Shown here: positions 50,025-61,586 of the stretch, one piece after another
How the letters are laid out: each line of letters starts with the position of its first letter
How positions within the stretch are numbered: position 1 is the first letter of the stretch
DNA from: Pseudisothecium myosuroides
Lineage: Eukaryota > Streptophyta > Bryopsida > Hypnales > Lembophyllaceae
Length of the DNA: 64,000 bases
Direction of reading: 5' to 3'
NCBI GenBank assembly: GCA_951799445.1
Contig: OX637290.1
Location: 33,040,987 to 33,104,986, forward strand
Notes under the pieces: model-generated
The model's input: the letters and a program-made list of their open reading frames with translations, nothing else
What the model was told of the DNA's origin: nothing
The model's database searches: none
Translations under genes and position numbers: made by a program

Positions 50025-51666
50025 ACAGGAATTACAATAAAAATGTGAGTTGGTTTTACATGTTGGTTAGGTCATCTTGGTTCGGTCAGTAATCAACACA
50101 ATGTAGTTGATTACTACCACGTGGGACTGACCCTTCCCAAATATGACACATAGACAGAACAACGTGGCACACCGGCAATTAATCGGAGCTAACGTCGAGG
50201 ACTGCAATTTTTTTGAAAAGGTGTCATTATTGGCTTTTTCAACGGAAGAAATGATCCGCTTGTACATGAGGAAGTGAATGACATCTTCTGACACACATTT
50301 ATTTTTTATTCTTTCAATGATAGGATCTGTAAAATGAGCGCAGTGTATCCAATCTGTATAAAATTTCTTGGCATTCATATTTTATTTTTTATTTTTTTAT
50401 TCTTATATTTGTTTTTTCTATGAACAAATGGAAGAACCACTGCATAATAAAAAATGAAATTTCAGATTCCATTTAAATAAAATAAAATAAAACTCCAACT
50501 GGATTCCATCATTTTAGGGCTGTCATTTGGTGCTTATGTCCTGTAGACATCAGACCTCAAGGAGATGCCACATGAACGAGAATATTGGCACCTAATAATT
50601 CATCCAGAATTGACAGTTTCCATTTGTTCAATCTTCCAATTCACGATGACACTCGGTACTTAGAGACGGGTTCAGGGACTCAAATTATCATCCAACAAGG
50701 GGAGGGGGGATTCTCTTTCAAAGAGCCTGTTACACCAGAACCACTTTATTTCCGTTGCACATACAATTTTAAACCAAAAAAAAGTGCAGGTACAATATGT
50801 ATACTGCTCGAGGACTGCTTCGGGACGAACAAAAATCCTGCACTGGCAGCCGTGATAAAATACTATAGTACTGTAACTTCTGAGATGTTTCCCAGACACT
50901 GTATTCCTATTTCGATATGCAATTCAGGAGTAATACTGATACAATAAGGCCCAGGTTCTATTCACATCCGCAAAAGCATGGACCTTAGAGCATATGCGTG
51001 TCATCCATGACATTATTGACATTATATTCGATCTCCTTCAACCGGCCTTTACTTGCCACGTTCCGTTCAAAACCCGGCATCCTTCCTTTCTTGTCTCTTT
51101 CTTTGCCACAACGTCCTTCCTCCATGTAGTGGCAACTTGTGTCGAGACCCCTGCCTAGAACTCACATTCCACTGGCACCATCACCTACTCATTAGCAAGC
51201 ACAGAGATTGGCAACACAAACTGTCCAAATAGTACCCTTGCCCTCAATTACAAGCAATTCCGATCAGGGAGTCATGACACAGCATTGACATAGAAGATTG
51301 CCCGTTTGTAGGTGGTTAATTGTAGGGAAAAGATTCATTTCAAATTCGTGTCCGCAGCCACAAATAAGGATTTACTGCCACCTTCACAATCGTCCTGCAA
51401 AATGCATACTGGCCCAGACTTGGACATAGTTACCAATTCAAGCATGAGTGCTTCCTTACACACGAACAAAATTGTGACTTACATGTCACCCTCTTACCGC
51501 CATCACTTTCTTCGGCCTGACTTTGATCTTGTCTTGACGGAGCTTAGTGTAGCATTGCTCTTTGCTGCTGCAGGGGTAGTTGGTTCTGGTTCGTCTATTT
51601 CCTGCACATGCAAACTGTGAGCCATCAGCTTCTAGTATACATCTTCCACATGCACAAGGGCAGACC
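50025..51666. other. CACTA interior without a recognised gene
   Basis: It contains imperfect GGTTAGGTCATCTTGGTTCGG-like subterminal sequence near the terminus. The plus-strand open frame 50585-50947 (TTG start, 120 codons) and the frame at 51312-51620 are not recognised. Confidence 0.4.
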
Positions 51667-53849
51667 CTATAAATTATTCGCCAAACTCTCATGCAGGAAC
51701 CGGAAGTGGAAACGACCGCCAAGGTTGCCATGGATTCTCATTATCCTATTGACCACCTGCAAAACTTGCCTGCGTGCAGGAATATAATAATGATGGAAGA
51801 AGAATTCTAAGTTCAAAATTAGAAATCAACCTCCAAGTCAGTCCCGAAACAAACTTACAATAACCCTTCTCACCGATGTTCTCTCCCTCACACCATCTTC
51901 CACCACCGCCTCCACCGCAGCTGCTTTGTGCACCTCGTTACTGCTGCCGACTCCTCTGTTCATTGCTGAAGCCTCCAGTTCAGCTATTTTTTCCTTCAAG
52001 CTTCTCACATATTCGGACTCAAAGCCTACATTCCCTTCGCCTTCGACCGGTTTAACCGTGCTTGCACTTGGCAACGATGCAGGCCCTTGAGATTGTTCAA
52101 TGTCATCTTGCCAGATGCTACGACTCTGCTGTTTCACCGCAATGGTGCTTTTCACTTGCTGTGCTATTTTCCTCTGTGCACTCACGCCAGCATAACCCTT
52201 GTCCCTTGCCATTTCTGCATACACATCGTCGTAATCAGGCGACTTATTGTGCTTGAGCCGCAACATTTCACGTATGCCTTCTTCGCCCTTAGGACCTGTC
52301 CGCCCCACATTTTTACGGCTGCTGTTGGCGATCTTCATTCTCCCTGATTTGTCTTGGTGCGATGGACAGTGCAATGTCTTCTTCAATCGCTTCCAAATGG
52401 CTTTGTCAAAATGTGGTGGTCTCTTTTCTCCGGCTTCTATCATCTTCAGGAGCTTGCATCTACGTTGCGCTATTGCATTCCCCACCAATTTCCGGATGAC
52501 ATTTGGATCCACAGGTGCACTGTATTCAAAGTTGTCCCTCAAGCGCCGCCTCAAAGTCGCCATCTCCACAGGGGGTTGCTCTCTTACATCCATCACAGAT
52601 GGATCCAAAGATTTGGAAAGCTTATTGATGTCGGCCTTCCACTCCATATAGCCACCGGAATATGGTCGACCGCAGTAGTTGACGTGAAGGTAGTAAGCTT
52701 TCTTTCCTTCCTTCTCCCGCTTTAAAATACTTTTGGACTTTAATTTCTGCTTCTTCCGGCGTTCTTTCCGCTTTACAGCTTCTGACTTTGGCTCTACATT
52801 CGATTCGGTCGGAAGACTTTCACGTGGAGAGTTACTTGTATCACTGCTGCTGCTGTCTTCTACTGACGGTGTCATGTGACGGGGGCGCTTCTTGCCTTCT
52901 TCCTGTAGACTCCCTGACTCGAAGCTATCGTCTTCTCCTTCCTGAATGTCACGAGGAACAGGAGACATAGAGTCAGGATTGCGGCTAGAACCGCCAATTT
53001 CTTTCCTCTGTTGTGGCCTTGAACGCCTTCCGCGGTATTGTCCAACTTCCTTGCTTCCGTCTTCGTTAGTGTCATGAAAGGATGAAGATCGTCCCTGTGA
53101 GCTGCTGTCACTGCTTTCGCCTTCAGCCGACTCATAAACTATTTGGTTGCATTCAATAGAGGCCCTCTGCTCCTGCTGTGACTTCTTCACTCTATACCTG
53201 CCTCGAGAGTCCTAATCATCAACCCCCCCCCCAAATACAGTTAGCAGTTTGAATGGAATACAAGATGCTTACATACGAGGATATGGAGAAGTCCCAAGCC
53301 AGCACAAGGCAAACACCAAAATGCAAGAAAGATTCCAGGCAAGTTCAATGTCAAAAGTTCACACTGTTCAATAGCTATGCATTAAAACAGTGAAGTTGAC
53401 CTGTGCCCGCATTTAGGACATCATATTCAATCCACACACACAACATTCGCAGAGCAAAATACCTCTGCGCAATCTGTACAGTGACAATCATTCTGACCAT
53501 GATGACTTACCAACATCCGCTCTTGCGGTTTTGGGCGCCCCCTTCTTCTTTTGTCGTCCTGCCCGACTGGGGCAATACCTTTCCCACGCACCTCCCTTGC
53601 TGAGTCTTTGTGACCCAGCGGCAGAGTCTCTTTGACTCTGCCGACCGTGTCATTGTTGTTGCCGTCACTGTCCACCTTTGGGGCCTTCGACGTCGATGCT
53701 AGCATTCCTGCTGCGTGCATGACTTTACCAGTTGACGTTGACCCCTTCCGCGGTCCATCTCGTGATGGGCTTCGCTTTTCGGAACCCAAGTTGCCACTCG
53801 CAGTACCTCCCGCAATACGTAGAGCTTTCCTACTTTCTATACGTAACAT
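51667..53849 (-). CDS. En/Spm-type plant transposase accessory protein (Transposase_24-like), with AT-hook
   Basis: Minus-strand exons 53511-53849, 51859-53211 and 51667-51756 join in phase with GT-AG borders and give about 593 residues without internal stops. The first in-frame ATG is at 53849; the stop TAG is at 51667-51669. Exon 1 ends with the AT-hook RRRGRPKP. The middle is Ser/acidic and then basic. The core (WKADINKLSKSLDP through PPHFDKAIWKRL to RMKIANSSRKNVGRTGPKG) follows the layout of the plant Ptta/En/Spm transposase family PF03004. That family usually has W..L followed by NK.NR...HT.GS. A coiled-coil segment (YVRSLKEKIAELEAS) lies near the end. The nearby CACTA terminus fits this assignment. 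The retrotransposon inserted about 95 bp upstream of the ATG probably silences it. Confidence 0.6.
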
Positions 53850-53943
53850 TCCACAATGCAAATTCACTTACTTCACTTTCAACATCACCACACCGTGGAT
53901 TTGTATAGTGCAATACAACCCGCAACAAGGATCAGCTAGTGAC

Positions 53944-56900
53944 TGTCGTGCGCGTAATCTAGGTGTAAGTATCTTTAACCACAAAAACGTGCTAAGATGA
54001 CACAAGTTATCGTCCCAGGAGATTCCAGACGTTGCTTCAAAATTAGTTTCTCGAGACCCCTAAGTTTCCGGACTTTGACCACCTTGAGAGGGGTCCTTTC
54101 AACACACAAACACTTTTCCGGAACTACTTCCTTTCCGGATTCTCTTCCGGATCCGGCCCTATCCAATATTCCGGTTCCGTCTTTCTAACAAGTTGGTTTT
54201 CGATACCTCTGTTTTACCCTCAAAGGGTTCCTCACTTGCTCTTTCCGAGGGGTAGGGAACTGCACCACTCCGTATCTGACATAAACTTTAATAACATAAA
54301 ACAAAACACAACCCAAGAATAGATCTAGTTGAGTAAACAGGGTGGCCTCCTCACAACATTCCGGATGGCCTATCCGGAAAGCTGGTCACACAGGGTAGCG
54401 TTAGGTCCTCCTTACTACAACGACGGATACCGGACTTCCGGAACTAAGGGAATGACTTCCTAGCTCTCGACCGCTCATGAGGTTGACTAGCCTTCCGGAC
54501 GGGTGGAAATATTCCTCTGGCGGTTGCCTATCTCCGCACGGAACCGCCCCTGCGAATTCCGGACTAGCTTCCGGACCACTCCTTGGTCTCCACCGGATTA
54601 CCGTACCAGCGTTTTAAAGGCGCCACTTTCTCACTGCGCAAGTCTAAAAACTCATCTGCAAGACACACTTAGCCTAATCCGGCAGTCCACGAATCCGGAC
54701 TCCTCCCCCTTGCACACTCTCACTTACACATCCACACAAGTGACCATAGACGCGATACGCAAGAGAATAATCCAACGAGTGCTTTCCTGAATGCTTTAGA
54801 TTAAATGAACAAGGAAAAAGGAATGACAGGCCAACAAACCGGCCTGCCCTTAAAAACCCACAAAAAGGCAGCCCAAAACGGCCACCAGAAAACCGGCCAA
54901 CGGCCAACTAAAAAGCAAAAAGGCAACGGCCCTGAAGACCGTTCCGGGAAAACTGCAAAACCGTTTAACTCCTAAAAGTCCGGAACTACTGGGCCTACAT
55001 CCGGAAAATCCGGTTCCGGAACTACCATCCTGGTAAGAATCCTAACTACAATTACTGCTACTGCTACCCTAGATAGTCATTTATTTCTCTTAGCCTTCTT
55101 TACAGACGTGCCACCCTGAGCTGGCGATCCACCTGTCTTCTGGGGTGGGGTGTTCTTCGTCTTTGACCTGGTCCGGGGAGGCTGCAACTCTTCCTCCTCC
55201 GATTGAGTCGTATCCCCCTCTTCCGATTCCGGGTCCGTCTCGCTCAGTAGCCGTCGTCCCCTTGGTTTCGGAACAGTAAGATCGATGAGCTGGGACGGTG
55301 GCGGTGTCTGGAGAAAGGGCTGGAGCATGTGGGTGAAACTCACCGGATCCGTCCGGGCTGGATTCAACACTGTTCCCGGTAAAGGTGGTTCCCGGAAAGT
55401 AGAACCCACCGGTCTGTCGGGGAACAGATTTGCTACGGACGCAGTTCTTCCAACTGGGACGCCTAAGACAACATCTTTTACTGGAGTGGAGGCCGCAAAC
55501 TGCTTCACCAGCGACCTCCTCTTCTGTGCCGATGCTGTTCCGGCTTGCGACGTTCCGGCTTGCGACGTTCCGGCGATTGTCTTGCTCTTTGCCGGAGAAG
55601 GCTGATTCTGTGCCCCTCCTTCTTGGAGATCCTTACCTAGGTCAAAAAGGCCTTGGTCTAACCCCTCAAGCGGATCCAAGTTTCCCAACAGTTGCCGGAC
55701 TTCCTTGAGCATTCCCTCAATCCGGACTTCAAAATCCACAAGGATGCTCACCACCTTCGATCCCGCCACGTGACCATCCTTCACCATGTGATTATTCCAG
55801 AGTGTAGCTCTGGCAAGAATATCCGCCGGAGTGTCAAACAGACTTCTGACATTCCGGACCAGATCGAGGGCTTCTCCCTCTTTTGTTTCAGCGGCCATCC
55901 TCTCCTTCTCCGACCACGCAGCTTGTTCTCGAAACCGGTCCCGTTCTTGCTCCAAGGTCAGAATCCGGTCCTCCAGCTGCTTCACCGCTTCCGGATCTGG
56001 CCTTTCCGCCAACGCCACCAGGATTTGGGTTTCTTCCTTCACACCCAATTTCTCGCACATTTGCCGGATCAGCGCCGACATTCGCTCATTCTGTGCCCGG
56101 GTAGCTAACAGCCATTTGATGGTGGCCTCTAGCTGATCTGTTTCCGGAAGTGGTTCTCGGGGCTTCTCTTCCTCCTCGGCTTCTTGCTTACCCCGCGCAC
56201 CCCGATCAGTCGATTTCCGGCGCGTCCCTCCAACGTTTGGTGATGCCTACTCCGGTTCTGGTTCCTCTTCTTCCGGCTCGAGCTCATCCGGTTCATCTTC
56301 TGCGGGAAGTCCATACCTCAACAAATTCTCGCCCTTCCGGTATATGGTCATTTCCGGTCCGGCCAGTGCATCCTCGGAGTGATACAGATGGAAAAGATAG
56401 GGGCTAATCGGACTTGACTTCTTGTTCGCGATATTGACCGCTAACTTTTCCACTACGGAGTGAATGATCACTCCCCAGCTGACCGGCCTGGGAGCCGGAT
56501 TCTCTCTATCTCCCAGCGCTCCGAAAATGGTGTTTGCCACGGTCATTGTAATCCGGGTGGGCTTTTCCGGATACAAGATAGGGATGAGGAATGCTAACAA
56601 CTGCCCATCCCGGGGACTCTTACAATCACTCGCGGTGTTTCCCTCCTTGGAATCCGCATGACTCCGGAATACCTCCACGGCGTAAGTATCCGTCCGGGAC
56701 GCCATTCCGGAACCCCTGCTCGGCGTAAAGTATGCCTTCGCCCACAACTCCGGAGTCCAGGCCCTAGATCGACCCCTAATCGTCAAATCGAACTGATTAC
56801 CTACTCCGGAAACCAGCTCATCAATCATCTCTTCACTCCGGACGTTCCATGGACGTTTTACCAATCCTAAACACCCCATGATTTCTAGGTCCTCTTCTAA

Positions 56901-57432
56901 CTCCTTCAGGCGCTCCGGATCCGATGGGACAACCGGACGTACGCCCCGGGCTGTCACTACCGACCTCCGGGATCGACTCGCTTCCGCCATCTCACCGACT
57001 GCTAGGACAATCCGGTGCAATCGGCACCTTCCTCCCTTTCTCTCCCTAACACGCCCTAACTCACCACTCTTTCTCTCTTCTAACGCACCGTGGAAGAACA
57101 CGGGTAAAAGAGACTGAATGAGGCTGGCGGTGGGGTTTAAGTACCTGTCGGAACCCTAAGTTCCCGCCGCCAAAAACGTTCCCGTAAGTTCCCTAGCCGG
57201 AACCTAGGCGGTAGGTCCCTACGATCCGGAACTTTCCGGAACTTTCCGGCTACGGTTTTCGGCAGCCTGCGTAACCTATTTAGAGTTTTATCCTTTCTAC
57301 CTAGAAACTAATTTCTATTTCTAATATCTAAGTCCTAACTTGGTATTTAAATGCAAAAATTGAAAAAGTTCTGCTACTTTTATCTCCACTAAATTGCTAA
57401 TTGGGACTTTCCGGATGATACGTACTCCCACA
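53944..57432 (-). repeat. 3' LTR (left boundary firm, right boundary inferred)
   Basis: The left boundary TGTCGTGC at 53944 is fixed by the second copy at 63418. The right boundary is my best candidate: CTCCCACA ending at 57432 gives minus-strand termini TGTGGGAG...CGACA, directly after a purine-rich tract. That implies an LTR of about 3.49 kb containing the extra ORF. An alternative boundary at about 55077-55079 (TGA at the ORF end) would give a 1.1-kb LTR with weaker termini. Confidence 0.5.
55077..56990 (-). CDS. Extra retrotransposon ORF (coiled-coil, basic tail), one in-frame TAG
   Basis: One frame runs from ATG at 56990 (MAEASRSRR) to TGA at 55077-55079, interrupted by TAG at 56247-56249. 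The first half (about 247 residues) has a folded-looking domain with WNVRSEEMIDELV, WTPELWAKAYFT and PVSWGVIIHSVVEKLAV. Its layout recalls the 'putative plant transposon protein' domain of Athila-type elements, but I would not press the match. It ends in a Glu/Pro-rich linker. The second half has a coiled coil (LEQERDRFREQAAWSEKER) and a basic nuclear-signal-like tail (KKAKRNK). The stop sits in the linker (EPEPE then ASPN) and fits a former CAG. TATA-like TACTTAAA lies about 150 bp upstream on the minus strand. Function unknown. Confidence 0.6.
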
Positions 57433-57446
57433 TTACCCCATTTTCA
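57433..57446 (-). other. Candidate polypurine tract
   Basis: On the minus strand TGAAAATGGGGTAA overlaps the pol stop codon and lies directly before the candidate LTR terminus TGTGGGAG. Second-strand synthesis in LTR elements is primed from such a tract. Confidence 0.45.
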
Positions 57447-60400
57447 AATGTGAGCGTCCTCGCGAACATCATCGTCCTCTTCTTCTGAATCCGGATCTGC
57501 TTCGTACTTCTTGACCCGGTTTTTATTAACGCTTGTGTCAAACCATACGCCTTGCAGATCCGTCAACTGTAAGGATCCGTTTGAGTAGATAGATTCTACC
57601 CTATACGGCCCCATCCATCTGGTATGAAACTTACCCGGAAAATTCCGGTAGCGACTGTCGTAGAGTAAAACCAGGCCACCCATCTTGACTCCGTGTTCCT
57701 TTGGGAGTTTCCGGTCATGGTCTTCCTTTCTCTTGGCTTGCACCTCCTTATTTTGCTCCAGCGCTACTTCACGAGCTTCCTCCAGATCTTCGATAGCCAT
57801 CAGTCGAATTTCCGGATCGCAATTCCGGATTGCAGTCCGGGATGCCATGATCCGGTGTGTTTCGACTTCCATCTCGATGCCATGAACAGCCGTCTGTCCA
57901 AACACTAGAAAGAAGGGACTCCTTCCGGTTGTGCTTTTGTCTGACGTATTATAGGCATGGACGGCTGATGGGAGCTTCAAGTCCCAATCCGTCTTGTTTT
58001 CGGAAATCGTTTTGTGTAAAGCTTTTTCCACAATGCCGGTGGCCCGTTCCGTCAATCCGTTCGCCCTAGGATTGTAAGGTGTGGTCTTCCGGTGCTTGAT
58101 CAGGTACCGGTCCGTAATGTCTTGGATGACGTCATTGAGGAAATGCAGTCCCCTGTCACTGACCAACTCCAACGGATGCCCAAATCGCATCATGATTTCC
58201 GTAAATAGGAAAGAAGCGGCCGTTTTGGCAGAATTATGCCGGGTCGGATGAGCTTCTACCCATTTAGAGGCATAATCCGTGGCTAGGATTATGTATCTCT
58301 TCTTCCTGGCGCTCACCGGAGAAATGGGACCTATAAAGTCAATCCCCCATTTCTCAAATGGAGCTAACGGAATGATAGGAGTTAGTGGCCAATGGTTCCG
58401 GAAGGAGGGCGCTCCCGTCCGTTGACATTGGTCACAACTCCCAACATACGCTTTGACATCGCGTATCAAATACAGCCACCAGTATCCGGCGTTCCGGATT
58501 CTGTTTACCGTAGTCATGGTGGCGAAATGACCTCCAGATAGTCCGGAATGTAAGGCTCTCATCACCTTCTTCCGTTCCTTGGCCTCTAAGCACCTTCGGA
58601 GTTTGTCATCTGCCCCCATTTTGAACAAGGTCCCCTTAATCAATGAGTAAGGAGCCACCTTTTTCTGGAAGACGCTCTTCTCTTCTCGATTCAGCCCCTC
58701 CGGATATCGTTGTTCTGTTAGATACGTAATGATATCTCGAAAGTCTGAAGAGTCTCCCTCTTCTAAATGGAAGACCATTTCCTCCCCCTTTTCCGGAAAC
58801 TCATCCGGGAAATCGGCAGAAATATCTCCCAGTGCACTAGTTCCTCTCTGTCTTGACAAGAAGTCAGCATTCGCATTGGACTTTCCGGATTTGACTAATA
58901 CCTCGTAATTGAACTCCTGGAGCAACAGTACCCATCTTGCGATTCGTCCGGAAAGATCCGGTTTGTTGACCAGGTACTTCAAAGAGTCGTGATCCGTGTG
59001 GAATACGATCCGGTATCCGAGCAAGTAATGCCGGAATTTCTTGCAAGCATAAATCACTGCCAAGGCTTCCCTTTCAGTGGTGGTGTACTTCCGTTCCGCC
59101 AAACTCATTTGCCGGCTTGAATAGTACAATGGGCACTCCCGTTGGTTTTCGTCATATTGCCAAAGAATGGCCCCTAGGCACCATCCGGAAGCGTCCAAGG
59201 TTACATGAAAATCCTTGCACCAATCCGGTGAAGACAAAATTGGAGCTTTTACCAAAGCTGCCTTCAAGCTTTCGAACGCTTGCTGCCTTTCCGGATTCCA
59301 ATTAAAATCCGTATCCTTTTTCAACAGTTCCGTCAAAGGGATTGCCTTCCGGGCGTATCCTTCAATAAAACGTTGATAGTACCCCACGCATCCAAGAAAA
59401 CCACGGATCTCCCGTACACAGGTTGGAGGGGCTAAGGCGATCATAGCTTTTACTTTATCTATGTCGACCTCTAAGCCTTTCCAGCTTACTACGTGTCCGA
59501 GCAAAATTCCGGATTGCATACCGAAAAAGCATTTTCTCGGATGTAGTTTGAGGTTCGTCTCCCTACATCTTTGAAATGTCTTTCGTAAGTACTCAAGATG
59601 ATCCTTCCGGGACGAGAATACTGCAAAATCATCGATGAATACTTCCAAGAAGTACTTAAGGAAGTCCCGAAAAATATCCATCATGAGTCGCTGAAACGTT
59701 CCCGGAGCATTGCATAACCCAAATGGCATCCGGGTGAAAGCAAAAGTTCCCCATTCTGTCGTAAAGGTAGTTTTTAGTTGGTCTATCAACCGGATGAAGA
59801 CTTGATTATACCCTGAGAATCCGTCCAGGAAACTATAGCACTCGTTTCCGGAAACATGATCTAAGATAATATCAGTAAAAGGTAGAGGGAAGTAGTCTTT
59901 CCGGGTAGCTGTATTCAACTTCCGGAAATCCTGACATACCCGGATCTTGACCTTCCCTTCCGGTCCGGCCTTCTTTGGTACGACCACAATTGGGGAAACC
60001 CATTCCAAGTTGTGGACTGGATATATGAATCCGGCCTCCAACAAGGCGTCAATCTCCTCTTTCACCATGATTGAGTATCTGGGATTTAGCCGGTATTGGC
60101 GCTGTCGAATCGGAATTGCCCCTTCCGTGAGGTCGATCCGGTGCTCTCCTAGTTCCGCCGGAATGCCCGTTAAGTCGGATGCTACCCAGGCGAACACATC
60201 CATATAATCTTTGAGAAGGGTGGTGTACTCCTTCTTTTCCGATTCCGTCATGGAGTTGCTGAGAAAGAAGGACTTTCCGGAAACAACTTCGATCTTGTCA
60301 TAATCCGAAGGACTTACGACAGTCTTGATTCTTTCCGGCGTAGCCTCTTCTGCTCCCTCCTGAATGTCACTCCATGGGATTTCCGGATCCTGTCCGTTTA

Positions 60401-61586
60401 AACCAATGGACGGAATGCTACCGTCCATGATCTGCTGTCTGATCCATCCAAAGGAAAGTGGCACATCCACTTCTCCCATGGATCGATCTTCTTGTGGAAC
60501 AATGTTCCCTTCATCAATCGGCTCCTCTGCTCCGATTTCTACCATCGGTTCCGGAAACTCAAAATCAGTTTCCGTAGCCGACGTAAAATAGCTGGGGACT
60601 GAATCTGAATCTTCCGGATCCGACCAATCCGTGGTGTATCCATCTGACTCGCTTGTCTCTCCAAGATGCTCCACGCGTTTCCAGGGAATCCGGATTGCTG
60701 GTTTCCCAATCACGAATTCCTTGGCTCCCCAATCTGCTAAGACTTTGGCTGCATACAGCCATGGTCTTCCAAGCAACATGGGGAAGGGTTTTCCCTGACT
60801 GACCCGAATAATCACATAGTTTAGGAGGTAGGTAACCGTACCTATCCGGGTAGGAACTTGTGATAGCCTTCCTACCGGATGCACACGAGACTGATCCGCC
60901 ATCCGGAGTACTTGGTCGGTGGCTTGGAAGGACGTATATCCAAGGTCAAATGCTGTTTCTTCCAACATCAAGTTGACTCCGGATCCTCCATCGACCGGTA
61001 CTGCAGGTATCATGCATCCTCCTACTTCAACTTCCAATTCAGGTGCTCCGTAATCCTCCACTTGGGAAAAGTTGACAGCAACCGAAGGTAACTTTAGTCT
61101 TCTTCTCCGTTTCTTGGTCCAGGCCTCCCGGATCATCTTCTGGTAATTGGCGTTGTCGTGCAGAAGCTGCCCAATGGTGACATTGGCCTTCTGATCTTTG
61201 ATATCTTGCAGGATATCATACTCGTCCACCTTGAGTTCCGGATTGATCACAACCGGAACCTCATCAAATGTGACTTTTCTCGGAATAATTTCCGGGATTA
61301 CTACGGAATCTCTTAGACTCGTCCTGATTTGATCACTAATATCGATAGAAAGGGGGCGGCGAGCCACCCCTTTTTCTAATTCTACTACTGGGTGTAGTAC
61401 TGGCTGAACTACTGAGCGATCAGAATCACTCGAATCCGGTACCTCATGCAGAGTACCTAATCCGGATTTTTCTCTCCGTTTCTTCTCTCTTTTCCTACGC
61501 TTTTCATCCCGGTTCTTGGTGGAACTCCGGGTCTCTACTCTATGAACTACTTCTACTTGTTTCTCCGGAAGTTCCACCGTTGGTTG
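57444..61586 (-). CDS. pol: Pol polyprotein: protease, reverse transcriptase, RNase H, integrase
   Basis: About 1380 codons without a stop, in the same frame as gag and separated from it by TGA at 61587-61589. There is no ATG at the start; the open frame begins right after that TGA, so expression by readthrough as Gag-Pol is likely. Residues counted from the GTG at 61577: protease around VDGGSGVN (Asp 196) and LLGRPWL (269-275). RT spans about 495-700 with YSFLDGFSGY (581-590) and active site FIDD (647-650). RNase H has TLDASGW (Asp 795), TEREAL, TDHDSL (Asp 862) and NADFLSR (Asp 905). The integrase has an HHCC zinc site (H1010, H1017, C1048, C1051), catalytic Asp 1080, Asp 1141 and Glu 1177, and a GPY-type end (MGPYRVESI). 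No chromodomain. All catalytic residues are present, so the enzyme looks intact. Confidence 0.92.
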   Translation of the reverse strand, partial: QPTVELPEKQVEVVHRVETRSSTKNRDEKRRKREKKRREKSGLGTLHEVPDSSDSDRSVVQPVLHPVVELEKGVARRPLSIDISDQIRTSLRDSVVIPEIIPRKVTFDEVPVVINPELKVDEYDILQDIKDQKANVTIGQLLHDNANYQKMIREAWTKKRRRRLKLPSVAVNFSQVEDYGAPELEVEVGGCMIPAVPVDGGSGVNLMLEETAFDLGYTSFQATDQVLRMADQSRVHPVGRLSQVPTRIGTVTYLLNYVIIRVSQGKPFPMLLGRPWLYAAKVLADWGAKEFVIGKPAIRIPWKRVEHLGETSESDGYTTDWSDPEDSDSVPSYFTSATETDFEFPEPMVEIGAEEPIDEGNIVPQEDRSMGEVDVPLSFGWIRQQIMDGSIPSIGLNGQDPEIPWSDIQEGAEEATPERIKTVVSPSDYDKIEVVSGKSFFLSNSMTESEKKEYTTLLKDYMDVFAWVASDLTGIPAELGEHRIDLTEGAIPIRQRQYRLNPRYSIMVKEEIDALLEAGFIYPVHNLEWVSPIVVVPKKAGPEGKVKIRVCQDFRKLNTATRKDYFPLPFTDIILDHVSGNECYSFLDGFSGYNQVFIRLIDQLKTTFTTEWGTFAFTRMPFGLCNAPGTFQRLMMDIFRDFLKYFLEVFIDDFAVFSSRKDHLEYLRKTFQRCRETNLKLHPRKCFFGMQSGILLGHVVSWKGLEVDIDKVKAMIALAPPTCVREIRGFLGCVGYYQRFIEGYARKAIPLTELLKKDTDFNWNPERQQAFESLKAALVKAPILSSPDWCKDFHVTLDASGWCLGAILWQYDENQRECPLYYSSRQMSLAERKYTTTEREALAVIYACKKFRHYLLGYRIVFHTDHDSLKYLVNKPDLSGRIARWVLLLQEFNYEVLVKSGKSNANADFLSRQRGTSALGDISADFPDEFPEKGEEMVFHLEEGDSSDFRDIITYLTEQRYPEGLNREEKSVFQKKVAPYSLIKGTLFKMGADDKLRRCLEAKERKKVMRALHSGLSGGHFATMTTVNRIRNAGYWWLYLIRDVKAYVGSCDQCQRTGAPSFRNHWPLTPIIPLAPFEKWGIDFIGPISPVSARKKRYIILATDYASKWVEAHPTRHNSAKTAASFLFTEIMMRFGHPLELVSDRGLHFLNDVIQDITDRYLIKHRKTTPYNPRANGLTERATGIVEKALHKTISENKTDWDLKLPSAVHAYNTSDKSTTGRSPFFLVFGQTAVHGIEMEVETHRIMASRTAIRNCDPEIRLMAIEDLEEAREVALEQNKEVQAKRKEDHDRKLPKEHGVKMGGLVLLYDSRYRNFPGKFHTRWMGPYRVESIYSNGSLQLTDLQGVWFDTSVNKNRVKKYEADPDSEEEDDDVREDAHI

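Larger units (their letters stand above)
49996..53943. mobile_element. CACTA (En/Spm) transposon, left part; right end not in view
   Basis: CACTACAAGAAAAAACAG at 49996 is the classic plant CACTA terminus. It interrupts the satellite exactly after ACATC, where array units would continue GAGATAAAA. The transposase gene at 51667-53849 lies inside. The element continues to 53943, where the LTR retrotransposon is inserted; its remainder must lie beyond 64000. Confidence 0.65.

Noticed and set aside
50585..50947. 120-codon plus-strand frame inside the CACTA element
   Set aside because: Starts at TTG, has no recognised domain, and I found no splice partners; not called as a gene.
55285..56136. Plus-strand frames of 92-138 codons
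   Set aside because: Antisense shadows of the retrotransposon's extra ORF.
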